A DNA stretch of 64,000 nucleotides from Epiperipatus broadwayi (GCA_028023455.1 JAQFVV010012442.1:1136501-1200500); one strand, 5' to 3'. Counted from the first letter of the stretch, positions 40,921 through 54,950 are shown. The notes: generated from the letters alone by a model not told the origin. A program made the numbers and translations.

Positions 40921-40957
<37 letters not shown>

Positions 40958-40961
<4 letters not shown>

Positions 40962-41005
40962 GATTGGTTTATATATATATATATATATATATAAACCAAT
41001 CTTAA
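40958..41005. repeat. 48-bp perfect palindrome with (TA)n core
   Basis: TTAAGATTGGTTT at 40958-40970 is mirrored by AAACCAATCTTAA at 40993-41005 around (AT)11. Another (TA)n lies just left at 40923-40953. Confidence 0.9.
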
Positions 41006-42065
41006 GCATCTTGGCTTGAAAGCATGAATATATAAACATATACATTTATTACTCACTGAATTATTAATTTATGATATTACAGCGCAAAATCTTAGATTTA
41101 CTACTTCACAATTTTCTAGATGTTAATATAAGTTATCAGCAACGTATTGATAATACTTTGCAAAACTTTTACACTGGCATATTATATTGTCAGAAACCTT
41201 GAAATATGTATTTGGATACTATATAAGTAATGATTGTAATATCCACTATTGCAGTATTTAAATCTAGCATTAACAATTGTTTTTTGGAGATTTACTGTAG
41301 TAAAAATAAAATGCCTAAATAGTTGATGATTATGTACAATAAAAATACATTTCTCAGAGGTTCTTTTTTTCAAATCATAAGAATGTATGTGAGGTTTAAA
41401 ATAATTATTTCCTCATTTTATTAATTTCATCTCATACTTAAATTCTATTGGTTGAGGTGTTTTAAAAAATATTTTATCTTTCAATAGCTTTTCCCAAATA
41501 TTGTCAATTTTTTCAATTCTCTGTTCCCATTTTTGCTCATGTGTCTTTTAAAAAACTCTTTAGATTTCCTAAGAAATATCTGGTTATATTCAATCCTTGT
41601 CTGAATATGTTGTTCTTATTGTTAGCTTATTTTTGTATGAATAAATGGCTGATGAATTAGATTTTTTTCTTGCTACCAAAATGTGTTTTTTTTATATTTA
41701 TTATATAATTAGTCTTCCTAGTATATGGATGCTAACAAATTCCATATTGTATTTCATATTCACCATGACATTTCAAAGAAATTTTATTTTTCAAGCATGG
41801 AAATATTTTATTATTTTTTATATGTAGTGTAACCTGTGTGGATATTACATTTCTTTTTTAAAATGCTCAATTTTATCAGTTATTCACCATATATATGGCA
41901 AAACTGTCTTAATTTCTGAAGTATCAAATTCTTTTTTCTTAGTATATAAAAAGCTCAATTAATAATTATGTGATCAAAAACATTATGAAGAAGGATTTTT
42001 TAAAAGCAGAGATATCCTGGATATATTTGTTATAACACTGATGATTTTAGAGCATTAAAAAGGCT
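41006..42065. other. Non-coding stretch with faint minus-strand coding trace
   Basis: On the minus strand near 41400-41540, the readable run NGNREIEKIDNIWEKLLKD is broken by stops. It may be a piece of the PLE body or another element. Otherwise no features. Confidence 0.3.
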
Positions 42066-42190
42066 TGATAAGTTAGTCTATTTTCATCATCTATGAGTGA
42101 ATGTTGAATGTATAGAAAATTTCAAACATTATTAAAACTTTCCAAATACAACAACTTGTTGTAATAACACACAAATAGAGAACACAGGTT
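42066..42190 (-). repeat. tRNA-like module, 3' half, inverted
   Basis: Reverse complement of 59100-59215: CCAAATACAACAACTTGTTG, AATAACACACAAATAGA, and ATCATCTATGAGTGAATGTT. It lies in opposite orientation to the adjacent PLE fragment. Confidence 0.7.
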
Positions 42191-42445
42191 AGTACAATGG
42201 TGAGATCTATTGCCCTGTTGAACAACAATTGAAAGAACACAAACTAATGGTTAAAAAAACAAATGTATCTATCATAGAAGATCATGTATGTACTAATGGC
42301 CATATGTTTAATTGGGAAAATACAAAGATATTGGATAAAGATAAAAAATGCATAGAAGAAAATTCAAGGAAGCTGCTCATATGACAATGGTAAATAATTT
42401 TTTGAAGTCAACCTAGTGTGGCAATACACAATGTATGGAATACTC
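42190..42445 (+). pseudogene. PLE GIY-YIG C-terminal fragment
   Basis: From about 42220 the translation gives EQQLKEHKLMVKK, then EDHVCTNGHMFNWENTKILD. The EH and the DH...GH-x-FNW spacing match PLE GIY-YIG nucleases, and the ending contains PSVAIHNVWNTL as in the copy at 34345. Truncated at the 5' side. Confidence 0.65.
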
Positions 42446-42466
42446 TAATTATTCTCAGGAAAAATA

Positions 42467-42676
<210 letters not shown>

Positions 42677-42917
42677 TAATATCAACAGCTAACAAAATCA
42701 TTTAAACAAATACATTATAGCTTATGTTGTTTCCTCAACAAATGTCTTTAGATCTACTAAAAATATGTCAATGTCATTAAAAATATATTATAAAAATGTG
42801 GCAGTCTGCATAATGTTTCCAAATATAAAGTTTCACATTTATATTTATTGATACTAAATAAATTCTTATTCCTTGCATATATATGAGGTTTTTCTTATTA
42901 ATACTTTTGAAATACAA

Positions 42918-44506
42918 TTATGTAAGAAATTTTTTTCTGTTAATGATTAAATAAAAAAATTTCATATCATAAATCACTCTTTTATGAAACAAATTTATAC
43001 AAACATATTTAGCATTAATTATATTAGTGAATTTACTGTATATTGACTGTAATTTATCTATATGAGATAATTTATTCGCGTTCCATATTATTGAACCATA
43101 CTTCATTATAGGAAATACAATTGCTTTAAATAAATGTATTTTAACAAAAATAGTAAAGTAACTCCATTACTAAAAATATAACCCATTATTTAACTTTGAT
43201 TCCAAATAATTCTTCATGTCAATATATTTAGTGTTATAATCTATTCTACTTAAAAACAATTTTTTATATAAAATACGTGGCTTAATAACTTTAAGCGTAG
43301 CATCAACATTTTATTATGACGTTTAAAATAATCTTTATTAGATTTATTTATTTTACTACTTTTATAAGTAACTGTTTTAAGACCATCGTCTACAATTAAA
43401 TTAGTTTGTTCAGAATTAATCTGAGAATTTTGTTCATCTTTAACTAATTCATTCTTCATTTCCTGTTTGGCAGCGACATTAAGGTTCTCACTCAAAGTTG
43501 AATTAGATCTTTTATTACTTTCACTAGTAAACGCCATTTTACTTTCGTTTAAAATACCTGACTATTTACTATCAATTAAAATGTTATCAGTATCATCAGT
43601 AATTTTGTTAAAAAGAATACAGCCTGCGTATTTGTCAGCCAAACTATTTTTTAACGTTACCTTTATCTATCCCATTTATCAACTCTTTTACATGAATACA
43701 ATTTGATTTAATTTCTTCATTATTTCTTGACAAAAGCGATTTTAACATATAATTCTCCATACACAGCTTATCAATTTGTATAGATATATTTTGAATGCTT
43801 TCAGTAAGTCTATTAATATGGGAAAAACACTATAATTAGCATGCTCAAGATTTTCAAAGTCTTGCCCAGAAATACCATGTGCGCATTCTTCAGATTTTCC
43901 AGTAGTTAAAGATTTATTAATATAGCTATCTTTATATAAAGTGTTCTCTAAATCCATAAATTTCCCTGAAGTAATTATATTATTTCCAGTATTCGAAGAT
44001 TTCTTTTCAATAACTTTAAATGAACCAGAAAAATAATCTGCCATCGTTTGATTATAATTATCGGAGGTAATGGAAAAATAATCTGCCGTTGTTTCACTGT
44101 AACTATTCAACGTTACAGAAAAATAATCTATCGGTATTTTACTGTAATTATTGGAGATAACAGAAAACGAAACAGAATAACTATCATTTAACATTTGATC
44201 ACAATTAACCAAAACCTTATCATCAATAATAGAACAATTTTCAAGCAATATTTGATTGCAATTATCTATTTTTTTTACCGAATGAAAACTTCTGACTTCT
44301 TTATCATTAAGTACACCAATATGACAAGTTGAACTTAAAAAAAAAAGATTTATATGTCCATCTGTCAATAATTCCAAATCTAATACTTGCAATTTCATAC
44401 ATTTAATATGAAATACTTTTTTACAAACACCTTTGAAAAAATTTTTTGATTGTTTAGCAAAATTGTATCTCAGACAAAATCCACAAGCATCCTTAAGCAG
44501 TGCCAT
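42918..44506 (-). pseudogene. CR1/Jockey-like LINE: ORF1 joined to ORF2 tail
   Basis: Minus strand. ORF1 starts at 44506 in a good context (AAGATGGCA) with a PHD-like cysteine pattern: CGFC near residue 8 and CKKVFHIKC near residue 28. Low-complexity Ser/Tyr/Asn sequence follows, with a repeated NxYSxxxxDYFS phrase, and a stop ends it at 43742. A second open segment (43537-43250) is a Lys/Asn/Ser-rich linker. Beyond it the sequence jumps to a typical C-terminal ORF2 motif, MKYGSIIWNANKLSHIDKLQ, at 43106-43045. The endonuclease and most of the RT are missing, so this is an internally deleted copy. CR1-type ORF1 proteins often carry PHD-like fingers, which supports the class. Confidence 0.6.
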
Positions 44507-44516
44507 CTTGAATGCT

Positions 44517-44959
<443 letters not shown>

Positions 44960-46805
44960 TGATACAGGAGAAAGATCTTTGAGATTCGCATATACTGACC
45001 CCAGGGGCGCCACTTGTCTGAAAAAAAGAACTAGACATTTATCTTAGGGTGGACAGGATATGTGAATCAAAAGGCACCGAACTACACTCAGGGTGAAACA
45101 AGATATCTAATGTCAGCCAAAGTAAGCTTAAACAATTTATTAATTTTATTAAAAGTTGTGCAATAGAGTGCAGATATCTAGCCATGAATATAAAAGTGAC
45201 TTATGTTAACATACGCATATTTACCAGAGAGTGCACAAGAGTATGACAAACATGAAGGCATAAAACATTTTGGCAGCAAAATTAACTCACTTAAAATAGA
45301 AGAAATGGTTAGGAAAATATATTGCTGCTGGCCAGTTGCAAAATTACAAAACAAACAACAACTTTAGCTTCCTGAATCAGGGATAATAAAACAGTTACTG
45401 TCCTGTCGGAAATCAACGTAACCAGCGCGAACGTCCAAGCAGTAATATTCTAATTACTGTCATTAAAACACCGCAGGACTGCTGCACGTAATACTACATT
45501 CAAAGTAAACATGGTTGATCTCACTTACAAGACAGCAAAAGATATTTGATTATGATTTTATGTAATCCAGAAAGAAATGACTACTTTCAGATAACCTGAA
45601 AAAATAACATAACAAATAGCCAGCAAAAAGCGCTAACAAAGCATGCTTAAAGATTCCTTATTTTACAACTAAGGGCAGGTAAATAAATAAAGACTATGAA
45701 AACTTCCACTGCATTTTGTAATAGTTGATGAAATAATCAGGTATATATTAAATATATAAAATACAATCTCCTAATGCACCCACTGATAAACGAAAATTGC
45801 CAACAAACTTGGAATCTTAAAACTAAGATTCCAAGACACACTTTAAATTCTAGAAACAAGTAAATACAGATAATAAATGATAAAAAAAAAAAAACAATTA
45901 ATATCATTTTAAAACATATTTATCATTAGATTGAGCAGAGATTTAATTAAATGCAATTTATTTACCCTGGCTAGAATAGGAAAAAGTTTAGCTTACGGTA
46001 ATGCAGAGTTCTAGTGATTTAGTGATGAGTGCGCACTTTTGACAATAGTTCATCTTTCAGGTCCTTTGACAGCAGCAAGGTAGAGGCAGTGTTTATTTTA
46101 GAGGCTCATGGCATGACTGAAGGAGAGCTGGTAAGTGTGGGTCCATCCTTTGTTTAAATTAGCAAGACATTCTAATGATGGCAAAACCCATAGCGGTAGA
46201 TTTTGTCATCTAGCACAGCAACGAAGTTTGTCAATAATTATTTAAGTTTTTAGCAAGCAATTAAATGTCCGAACAGCTACTCACAATGGTATCTCTTTTC
46301 AGGACATAATCCAAGTGTGTATCTAATAATGAATCTCTTCTCTCTCTCAAAAATTGGCGGGCTACCCTTGCCTTGCTACATTTCCCATGCAAAACTTTCA
46401 TTAGTGTCCATTCTATATTCCAGGCAGGGCAAATATTAATTTCCCACTCAATCTACTTTAAGACTTCCATCCAGTGATAATTGAAACAAAAACGACAAAT
46501 ACAAAACTAAATCTCCGCTTTTTTTTTTTAGAATTAACTTTAAAAATATGACTAAAATAAAAGCAACAGGAATATATAATTAGCAAGCTTGTCTGTTTTT
46601 AAACAAATTGATCAAAACAGGCAGTGAAAGTAAACTATTTTAAAATCAATTTTATAAACATTAAATGATCTACTTTAAATATAAATGTGTATGTGTTTTA
46701 AATAATAATAAAAATTTTAGCATTAGACATTTAATGAAAATGAAGCTGTTCTTTCTTTATTAATTTTAGTAATAAAACCACTGAATCTGAAATCAATCCA
46801 GCTCA
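44960..46805 (-). repeat. 3' LTR of the gag-only element
   Basis: 1,846 bp, direct copy of 48902-50811. It carries the CCCAGGGGCGCC box near 45001 and a GGTGGACAGG box near 45050, also found inverted at 19270-19350. It lacks the segment matching 49045-49095 (about 50 bp) of the other LTR. Confidence 0.9.
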
Positions 46806-47024
46806 ACTGCCTCAACACGTGATCAAAAAAAAAACATTCCTGCAACTTTTTTTCTTTTTTTTAAACTATAAACATTTTAAAAACTACCCCTAGAAATTCG
46901 GCTAAAGTTTGCGTTGCACTCATGAAAAACCAAAACAATATTTCATTTCTTACATTTATCCATTCTCATAAATCCTTAACCAAATCTTTTTTCTTTTTTA
47001 AACAGTACGTCTGATCAATATCAC

Positions 47025-48412
47025 TTACACTCGGTCAGGCGGTTGCTTGTTATGGAGAGTTTGGTCAGGACGATCTACTCTCCTGAACCTGTCTACAGGT
47101 TCTCTTGATACATTGCCAAAATCTACAGTCGTTAAAAATTCTGCCATTTCTTCTATCGACTGCCCATTATTACTCAACATCATTTGTTGTATGTCTGGTG
47201 GCATATTATGTCGGATAGTCCTCGTGACTTGATCGTCCGACAACGGAAAGGCCGGTAATGCCTTGAGTTTCGCTACTTGTCTATAAAAAAATGTGTGTAT
47301 GTTTCACCATGAACACTGGAATATCTCTCATGGGATATTTTATAGAGTATCCCATCTTGTCTGGCTTCACTCCAAAATGTTCTTAAAATGGCATGCCTAT
47401 ATTCCTCAAATGTTCTTGGTTTGGTGAATAAAGTTTGCCACCAGTCAGAGGCTGTTTCATGAAGGTAGTTACTGGCTACTGTAACATTATCCCTTTCCAG
47501 CCAGTCTTGGACACGAAACATATTAGCAAAACTTCCTAAATGATTTAATGGGCTTTCTCCTACCTCAGCCTTGAATGTTTCTATTAGGAGTTGTTTTTCC
47601 AAGAATCTACTGGAGAGCCCTTCCTGTCTTTTACTTCTCAACTCCCTATATTCATTTTCTGTTTCATACTGTTTGTCTTCAGTATAGAACACCCTAGGTT
47701 TATTCTCTATCCCAGCTAGCCTATATTCGAGTCCTTTTATCATATCAATACAAGTTTGTTGTACTTATGTTTTCAAATTATCCTTACTTTCCTCTATGTC
47801 TTCAAACATCTTTTCTAATTTCCTGAAAGCACCATCAATCCTCAGATCTACTACTCTCTGCATTTCTTTTTCCTTTAACATCTCCAATTCTACTTGTGTT
47901 GTTTTATGTATGTCTATACATTCCTTGCACATCCCTTCAACCTGCACCATCTTTATTTCTAAACCACCTGTCCTAACACTACCTTGCTGTACCTCATCTT
48001 TTACTTCTTTCATCTCTTCCTTTAAAATTTCACCTTCCTGAACCTCCTTATTTCGAGCTTTCTTTATGGCTTCTATAGCTGCTTGATTTTTGTGAACTTT
48101 CTTCAATATTTCCTGTCTCAACTCCTGCAGTATTGTTTGTTGACTCTGTGTTATTTCTATATTTTGTCTTGCTATATTTTGTTTCATTTCCAGCAACTCT
48201 TGTCATATTTCTTTCATCTCAGCTTGCTGACCTTGTTTCATTTCTAGCAACTCTTGTCGTATTTCTTTCATCTCAGCTTGCTGACTTTGTTTCATTTCTA
48301 TTATCAACTTTATCATCATCTGTGTCTCGTCTCTTCTTTTTCTACTATCTGGGGATATTTAAATGAGACAGGGATCTCCTGCCGCCCTGTCACCTTCTTC
48401 TTTACTTTCCAT
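47025..48412 (-). pseudogene. LTR-retrotransposon gag with stops and one frameshift
   Basis: Minus strand from ATG at 48412. One frame runs to about 47290 with in-frame stops near 48360, near 48209 (TGA where the sister repeat has CGA) and at 47767-47765. A T-run at about 47285-47291 then shifts the frame to the final segment ending at 47025. Order: a coiled coil with a tandem MKQ-QQAEMKEIRQELLE repeat (48310-48190), more Lys/Glu-rich coil to 47765, then the capsid-like region with LERDNVTVASNYLHETASDWW (abbreviated: 21-residue block ending DWW) near 47500-47440, FEEYRHAILRTFWSEA, and a C-terminal IRHNMPPDIQQMM. No zinc knuckle. The protein would build the particle shell; the enzymes would have to come from another element. 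Confidence 0.75.
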
Positions 48413-48901
48413 TTTCCCACAAGGCTAACTTGCTATACTAACTTTTTTTTTAAACAAAAAATCTCAAAGCAAATAAAACAGTATTTATTTATATGCAAGA
48501 AGACAACAAACTATTTTTACTACTTTTAACTTCGAAAATTTTACTCCGAACTATTTTTCTTCTATTTAAACAACAACAACAATAAAAAAACTCTATTTAT
48601 TATTTATGTCATATGAAAAAGACGAACTATATATATTTACCTCTTCAAAAAAATTAACTCCGACAGACTTTTTTTTAGAAAATACGCTATTTATTGTTTT
48701 TTTATTTATGTCTTATGAAAAAGATGAAACCCCGTTCTACCAAAGTGCTCCAACAATACATGCAATAATTAAAAAAATTGAACCTCTACTGACTAGCTCT
48801 TGCCACTTACACCTGAAATCTTTCTCAACCATCTAAACAAAATCTCACATGGGTTTGAAAACTCGGAAGCTCCACAATGATGCGCCAAAAATTACTATAT
48901 A

Positions 48902-50811
48902 TGTAATGGGAGAAAGATCTTTGAGATTCACATATACTGACCCCAGGGGCACCACTAGTCCAAAAAAGGAACTAGACATTTATTTTAGGGTGGACAGGAT
49001 CTGTGAATCAAAAGGCACCGAAATACACTCACGGAGGAACAAGATATCTTAAATATTATTTAGACAGTTGAGAAATCAAAGCACAAAGACAAACATCAGC
49101 CAAAGTAGGTTTAAACAATTTATTAATTTTATTAAAAATTGTGCAATAAAGTGCAGATATCTAGCCATGAATATAAAAGTGACTTATGTTAACATACACA
49201 TATTTACCAGAGTGTGCACAAGAGTACGACAAACATGAAGGCATAAAACATTTTGGCAGCAAAATTATCTTACGTAAAATAGAGGAAATGGTTAGGAAAA
49301 TATCTTCCTGCTGGCCAGTTGAAAAATTACAAAACAAACAACAACTTTACCTTCCTGAATCAGGGATAATAAAACAGTTACTGTTCCATTGGAAATCAAT
49401 GTAACCAGTGTGAACGTCCGAGCAGTAATATTCTAATTACTGTTGTTAAAACGCCGCAGGACTGCTGTGCATAATACTACATTCAAAGTAAACGTGGTTG
49501 ATCTCACTTACAAGACAGAAAAATATATTTGATTATGATCTTACATAATCCAGAAAGAAATGACTACTTTCAGACAACCTGAAGAAATAACTTAACAAAT
49601 AGCCAGCAAAAAGATTTTGTTGTTTGTCGCAAAAAGTGCTAACGAAACATGCTTAAAGATTCCTTATTTTACAACTAAGGGCAGGTGAATAAATAAAGAA
49701 TATGAAAACTGCCACTGCATTTTGTAATAGTTAATGAAATAATTAGGTATATATTAAACATATAAAATACAATCTCCTAATGCACCCTCTGATAAACGAA
49801 AATTGCAAACATACTTGGAATTTTAAAACTAAGATTCCAAGACACACTTTAAATACTAGAAAAGAGTACATACAGATAATAAATAATAGAAAAAAAAACA
49901 ATTAATACCATTTTAAAACATATTTATTATTAGATTGAGCAGAGATTTAATTAAATGCAATTTATTTACCCTGGCTAGAATAGGAAAAAGTTTAGCTTAC
50001 GGTAAGGCAGAGTTCTAGTGATTTAGTGACGTGTGTGCACTTTTGACAATAGTTCATCTTTCAGGTCCTTTGATAGCAGCAAGGTAGAGGCAGTGTTTAT
50101 TTTAGAGGCTCATGGCATGACTGAAGGAGAGCTGGTAGGCATGGGTCCATCCTTTGTTTAAATTAGCAAGACATTCTAATGATGGCAAAACCCATAGTGG
50201 TAGATTTTGACATCTTACACAGCAACGAAGTTTGTCAATAATTATTTAAGTTTTTAGCAGGCAATTAAATGTCTGAACAGCTACTCACAATGGTATCTCT
50301 TTGCAGGACATAATCCAAGTGTGTATCTAATAATGAATCTCTTCTCTCTCTCAAAAATTGGCGGGCTATCCTTCCCTTGCTACATTTCCCGCGCAAAACT
50401 TTCATTAGTGTCCATTCTATATTCCAGGCAGGGCAAATATTAATTTCCTACTCAATCTACTTTAAGACTTCCAACCAGGGATAATTGAAACAAAAACGAC
50501 AAATACAAAACTAAGTCTCCGCTTTTTTTTTTTTTAGAATTAACTTTAAAAATATGACTAAAATAAAAGCAACAGGAATATATAATTAGCAAGCTTGTCT
50601 GTTTTTAATCAAATTGATTAAAACAGGCAGTGAAAGTAAACTATTTTAAAATCAATTTTATAAACATTAAATGATCTACTTTAAATATAAATGTGTATGT
50701 GTTTTAAATAATAATAAAAATGTTAGCATTAGACATTTAATGAAAATGAAGCTGTTCTTCCTTTATTAATTTTAGTAATAAAACCATTGAATCAGAAATC
50801 GATCCGGCTCA
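48902..50811 (-). repeat. 5' LTR of the gag-only element
   Basis: 1,910 bp copy of 44960-46805, ending next to (TA)n at 50812. It contains the promoter for the minus-strand transcript by position, but I could not identify a convincing TATA box here. Confidence 0.9.
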
Positions 50812-50835
50812 ATATATATATATATATATATATAT
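50812..50835. repeat. (TA)n at the LTR element edge
   Basis: Short TA tract adjoining the outer end of the 5' LTR. The same repeat lies at the opposite end. Confidence 0.9.
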
Positions 50836-50839
50836 AAAC

Positions 50840-52890
50840 AAAATCAAGTTAAACCAATCAAATCTGACATTTAATTTTAATAACATTACAAAATTGATTA
50901 TAATCTAAATTGAAGTAATTAATATTACTACAAATCTGATTATATAAAGATGGAAGCCTAAACAAAGGAGAAAATCTAAGAACATTGGAATGACAAGTTT
51001 TAATGTAACAAACAGAAGCAGACTGAGTATCATGCACATGAGATCTAATTATAACAGTAGAAATTGTATTAGATAAAATAACTATTTTATTAACAAGTTT
51101 ATAAAGATATTTAATATCTCTATTTTCCTAAAAATAACAACTTTTATTTCCAAAAAACATATTAAAAACTATACACTATAAAAATTACATCCCTGTTTAG
51201 AGCTAGGATTCCAAATGACTGAACAATATTCAATGATGGGAAGAACCAATGATAAAAATAATTTAAATTTTGTATCACCACTGAAATGATAACCAAACCT
51301 TAGAATAGTACCTATATTTTTAATGCCTAACCAATAATCATTTCCAAATGAGAAATAAAGGATCCATTACTAGAAAATATAACTCCCAAATCTTTTTGGG
51401 ATTCAACAGAAATTATTTTGTGAGAATTAATAAAATAAGAAAAATGCAAAACTTCAAATTTTTTAGAATACTAGACTAAGGAACATTTACTGAAATTAAC
51501 AATCATATTATTTAGATCACACCAAGCACTAAAATTATCTATATCATTTTGAAGAAGAGTGCAATCAAACACAGATGTGATTCTTCTAAAGATTTTACAG
51601 TCATCTGCATAGCACAAAAGATAAGATTTTAAGCAATCCTTAAGGTCATTCATATAAATGTTAAAAAGTATAGGTGCTAAAATACTACCCTGAGGAACCC
51701 CCAAATTACATTTAAAATTAGATGAAATAGTATTATTAAATTTAATGTATGCAGTACGACCATGAACAAAGAATTGAAACCAATAAACAAGCTTAGTAGA
51801 AAAAACCCATTTGATATAATTTGCGAAGAATAATACTGTGGTCTATTTTATCAAAAGCTCTTGATAAATCAAAATAAACAACATCATGTCTCTGCTGGTC
51901 TTCAATTGCATGATCTATATGATCATAAATTGTTAACAAATTAGTTTCTACAGATCTATTAGGTATAAAACCATGCTGTGAAGAAGAAATGAGTTTACTA
52001 ACATCTAAAATAATTTTATTATAAACACACCTCTCAAAAATTCTAGCAATAGTATGTAAAACAGAAATAGGTCTATAGTTATTAATACAATCACGTATCC
52101 ATTCTTAAAAATTGGGACCATTTAGGCACACTTAAGCACATTAGGAAAAACACAAGAGTTTAATGATAAATTAAAAATAAATGCAAGAGGTACTCCAATA
52201 AATTCAGCTAGCCCTTTGTAAATAAATGAAGGAATATTATCATTTCTCAAACTAGAATGAATTTTAAGTTGCTTAATAGCCATAACAACATCATCCTTAG
52301 AAATATGGTCAATCATACAATGAACAGTTGAAGAATTACAAAATAATACAATATTTGAAGATATTGTATCTTGTGATGAATATACATCAGCAAAATGTTT
52401 TGAAAAGTATTTGCACTTAAAACGAAACCATGAGTAGCTTGAACCCTTTTCTTACCCAAACCAGACTTATTAACGAAATCCCAAAATTCTTTGGGGTTAG
52501 AAGAAATATTAACCTCAATTTTTGTAATATAATTCTGCAAATCTCTTTTATAAACATGCTTCACCAATCTTCTGAAATTAACAAAATTATTATAAAAAAA
52601 GATATTCTGTGTTTTAAAATAAAGTCTACAATGATAAGACTTCCTTTTAATAATTTTAATAAGATCGTATGAAAACCAAGGAGGAAAACTCTTATAAAAA
52701 GGCCGCTTATCGGGAATATACAAATCAATAAAACTATTAAGAATCTTTAAAAACCCATCCAAGCAATGATTTACATCATTAAAAGAATACAAAAAATTCC
52801 AATTAACCTTAGAAAAGTTACTACAAAAATCAACATAATTACCCTTCCCATAATCCTTTCTTGAAATATGAGAAAAATTAATCTTTGAGT
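50840..52890 (-). pseudogene. CR1/Jockey-like LINE reverse transcriptase, 5'-truncated
   Basis: Minus strand. 52792-52313 encodes a pre-RT region with PPWFSYDLIKIIKRKSYH and NPKEFWDFVNKSG. 52316-52122 has the LRNDNIPSFIYKG and LAFIFNLSLNS motifs. 51704-51471 carries GVPQGSILAPILFNIYMNDL and CYADDCKIF, an intact YADD catalytic box. The C-terminal YCSVIWNPSSKQG lies near 51225, and the characteristic tail ends at about 50850. Stops and shifts separate these blocks. The endonuclease is missing because the element begins at the (TAA)n tract at 52895. Sequence logic places it in the CR1/Jockey group rather than with the Tx1-like LINEs. Confidence 0.8.
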
Positions 52891-52894
52891 GACA

Positions 52895-53078
<184 letters not shown>

Positions 53079-53291
53079 TATGCTGTCCTGTTATTTAACC
53101 AGAGAAGTATATAATTTTACATGCGCTACCAAAAAGTCAGCAAAAAGTAATAAAAAGTATAAAATTTTAAATAGAACATAATTCACCAAGAAGGAAGAAA
53201 GGAAACACACACACACAAGGAAGTTTTTCTATCAAAAAGGTAAAAAAAATACTTTTATTATATAAAACTAAGTTAGAACAAAAAAGCAAGC

Positions 53292-54925
53292 ATGGCATCA
53301 GAAGGAAAAATTTTTACATTATCTAATGTATGAGAAATTAGCACAAATTCAAACAATGCAGGAAATGCTGAAACGTATGCAAATGTTATAAAAACAAATC
53401 TATATTTCAAGAAAAATGTAGAATCAACACAAACTACAACATTCAGAAGAGCTAACAAAAATGACATTGATGATTTAACCCAAGGCAATGAAAATTATAA
53501 TGAACCGGAATTCTAAATGTGGACTAAAAAAGATTTGATAGAGATCAATCAAAAGTTCAATGAAACCATACCTAAAAAATTATTTAAAACATTTAATAAA
53601 TTATTTTCATATAAATCTGCAGTATTAGCAGTTACTAACAAAAATTTAACTTTATATAAATTTCCAAGGGATCTCCTATATAAATAAATAGATGAAAAAA
53701 ATGTGGCATGCTATACAAATGATCGGAGACCACCCAAATTCTAGATATATAGCGGTTGATTTCTTTAACGAAAAGCAATGTGCAGAGTTTCAAGAAAAAA
53801 ATTAAAGTACTACAAAATTATGCTCTTATTATAGTAGATAAAAATTTACAAAATTACTACACAGGAACATTGAAAAATATCTACTTCGGCTATAATATGC
53901 AAGATTTTACAAAATTAATACAGCCATTTGGTCATCCTATATATATCAAACCGATTTACTGCACAGACACACCTATCCCAATCTACACCAAGAGTTTTCA
54001 TTTTAAAATTAAGTTAAATGAAAATATCAATCCTGAAAACATCCCTAACCAAATAATAGACCAGGAAGCTATTTTGACTCTGCAAATAAAAGGCCTGAGA
54101 CCACAATTCTATGGTTGTGGAATCAGAGGACATCTAGCTGTAAACTGCCCAAACAATAAAAACAACTTGACCTTAGCTATCTGTCTCAAGAGAAACCAGA
54201 GCAGGGAACAGATCTGGGACCTACCATGAAAGATGAGGCAAAGCTATTTGACAGACCACAAAATAATGCTAAGCAGACAATAAATAAGACAGGAAAGATG
54301 AATAAACAACTACTAAATATAAAAAATAGTGAATATACTGATATCAATAAAGAAAAAAATAGACATAGAAACAGAAAAAAACAAAAAGAAAAAAAACATC
54401 TAATAATATAAATATATCAAACTCAGAAAATCAAATGAGTGTGCAGGAATCAGATCAACCAAACACCCAAAATATGATAATAAGCACAAACTTACAAATT
54501 AATGACCAAGCACCAAATATAGTGAATAATAAACCTCCAGCACGACCCAAAGAGACTCGACAATTAGATAAACAAAAAGAAAGGAAAAACAAAACAGCAA
54601 TGAATGAAGCACAGTTACTCAATAATAGCAAAATAAATAATGAGGGAATATATTGCAAACATCAAGAATAATAAACAAGACTAGCACATAAATCATGGAA
54701 GAAATAACTATAGATACATCACAAAATATATCCGTAGAAGTAGAACAAAAAAGAACGCCAGGCCAACCACTATATAAATATAAACGTATAAAAAAAATAA
54801 AAACTGAAGAAATAGACAATGATCAAACCAACCCATTTTGTCAACCAGGCAACTTTTTTGATGAAGAAATAGAGCTGGAATATGTAGATGCATCTGAGAT
54901 ACTATCAATGAACAACAGCAATTAA
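53292..54925 (+). pseudogene. LINE ORF1 remnant with defective zinc knuckle
   Basis: Pieces align in order with the ORF1 at 10-12.9 kb. FNETIPKKLFKTFNKLF (about 53560) corresponds to FNRTIPNLLFRSF there. An open segment, 53756-54229, ends in FYGCGIRGHLAVNCPN. The expected CX2CX4HX4C knuckle has lost its first Cys, replaced by Tyr. Lys/Asn-rich and then acidic segments (54226-54411, 54435-54671, 54695-54925) follow in different frames. At least five shifts or stops. Confidence 0.7.
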
Positions 54926-54950
54926 AATAATATGCTCCAACAAAATAATT

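Larger units (their letters stand above)
44960..50811 (-). mobile_element. Gag-only (non-autonomous) LTR retrotransposon
   Basis: Two direct repeats, 44960-46805 and 48902-50811, are near-identical over their length. They begin TG near GGAGAAAGATCTTTGAGATT and end GGCTCA or AGCTCA. Between them lie about 2.1 kb containing only a minus-strand gag. No protease, RT, RNase H or integrase is present. Minus-strand TGGCGCATCATTGTGGAGC at about 48875-48893, close to the 5' LTR, fits a tRNA primer-binding site. The flanks are (TA)n on both sides (44944-44959 and 50812-50835). The LTRs differ at many positions plus indels, so the insertion is not recent. Confidence 0.85.

Noticed and set aside
45001-49404. 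+ strand frames at 45-49 kb
   Set aside because: Those at 47047-48529 are shadows of minus-strand gag. Those at 48849-49404 fall in the LTR and are not conserved in the other LTR.
53273-53488. Minus-strand frame of 71 codons
   Set aside because: Shadow of the + strand ORF1 remnant, which aligns in order with the younger LINE.
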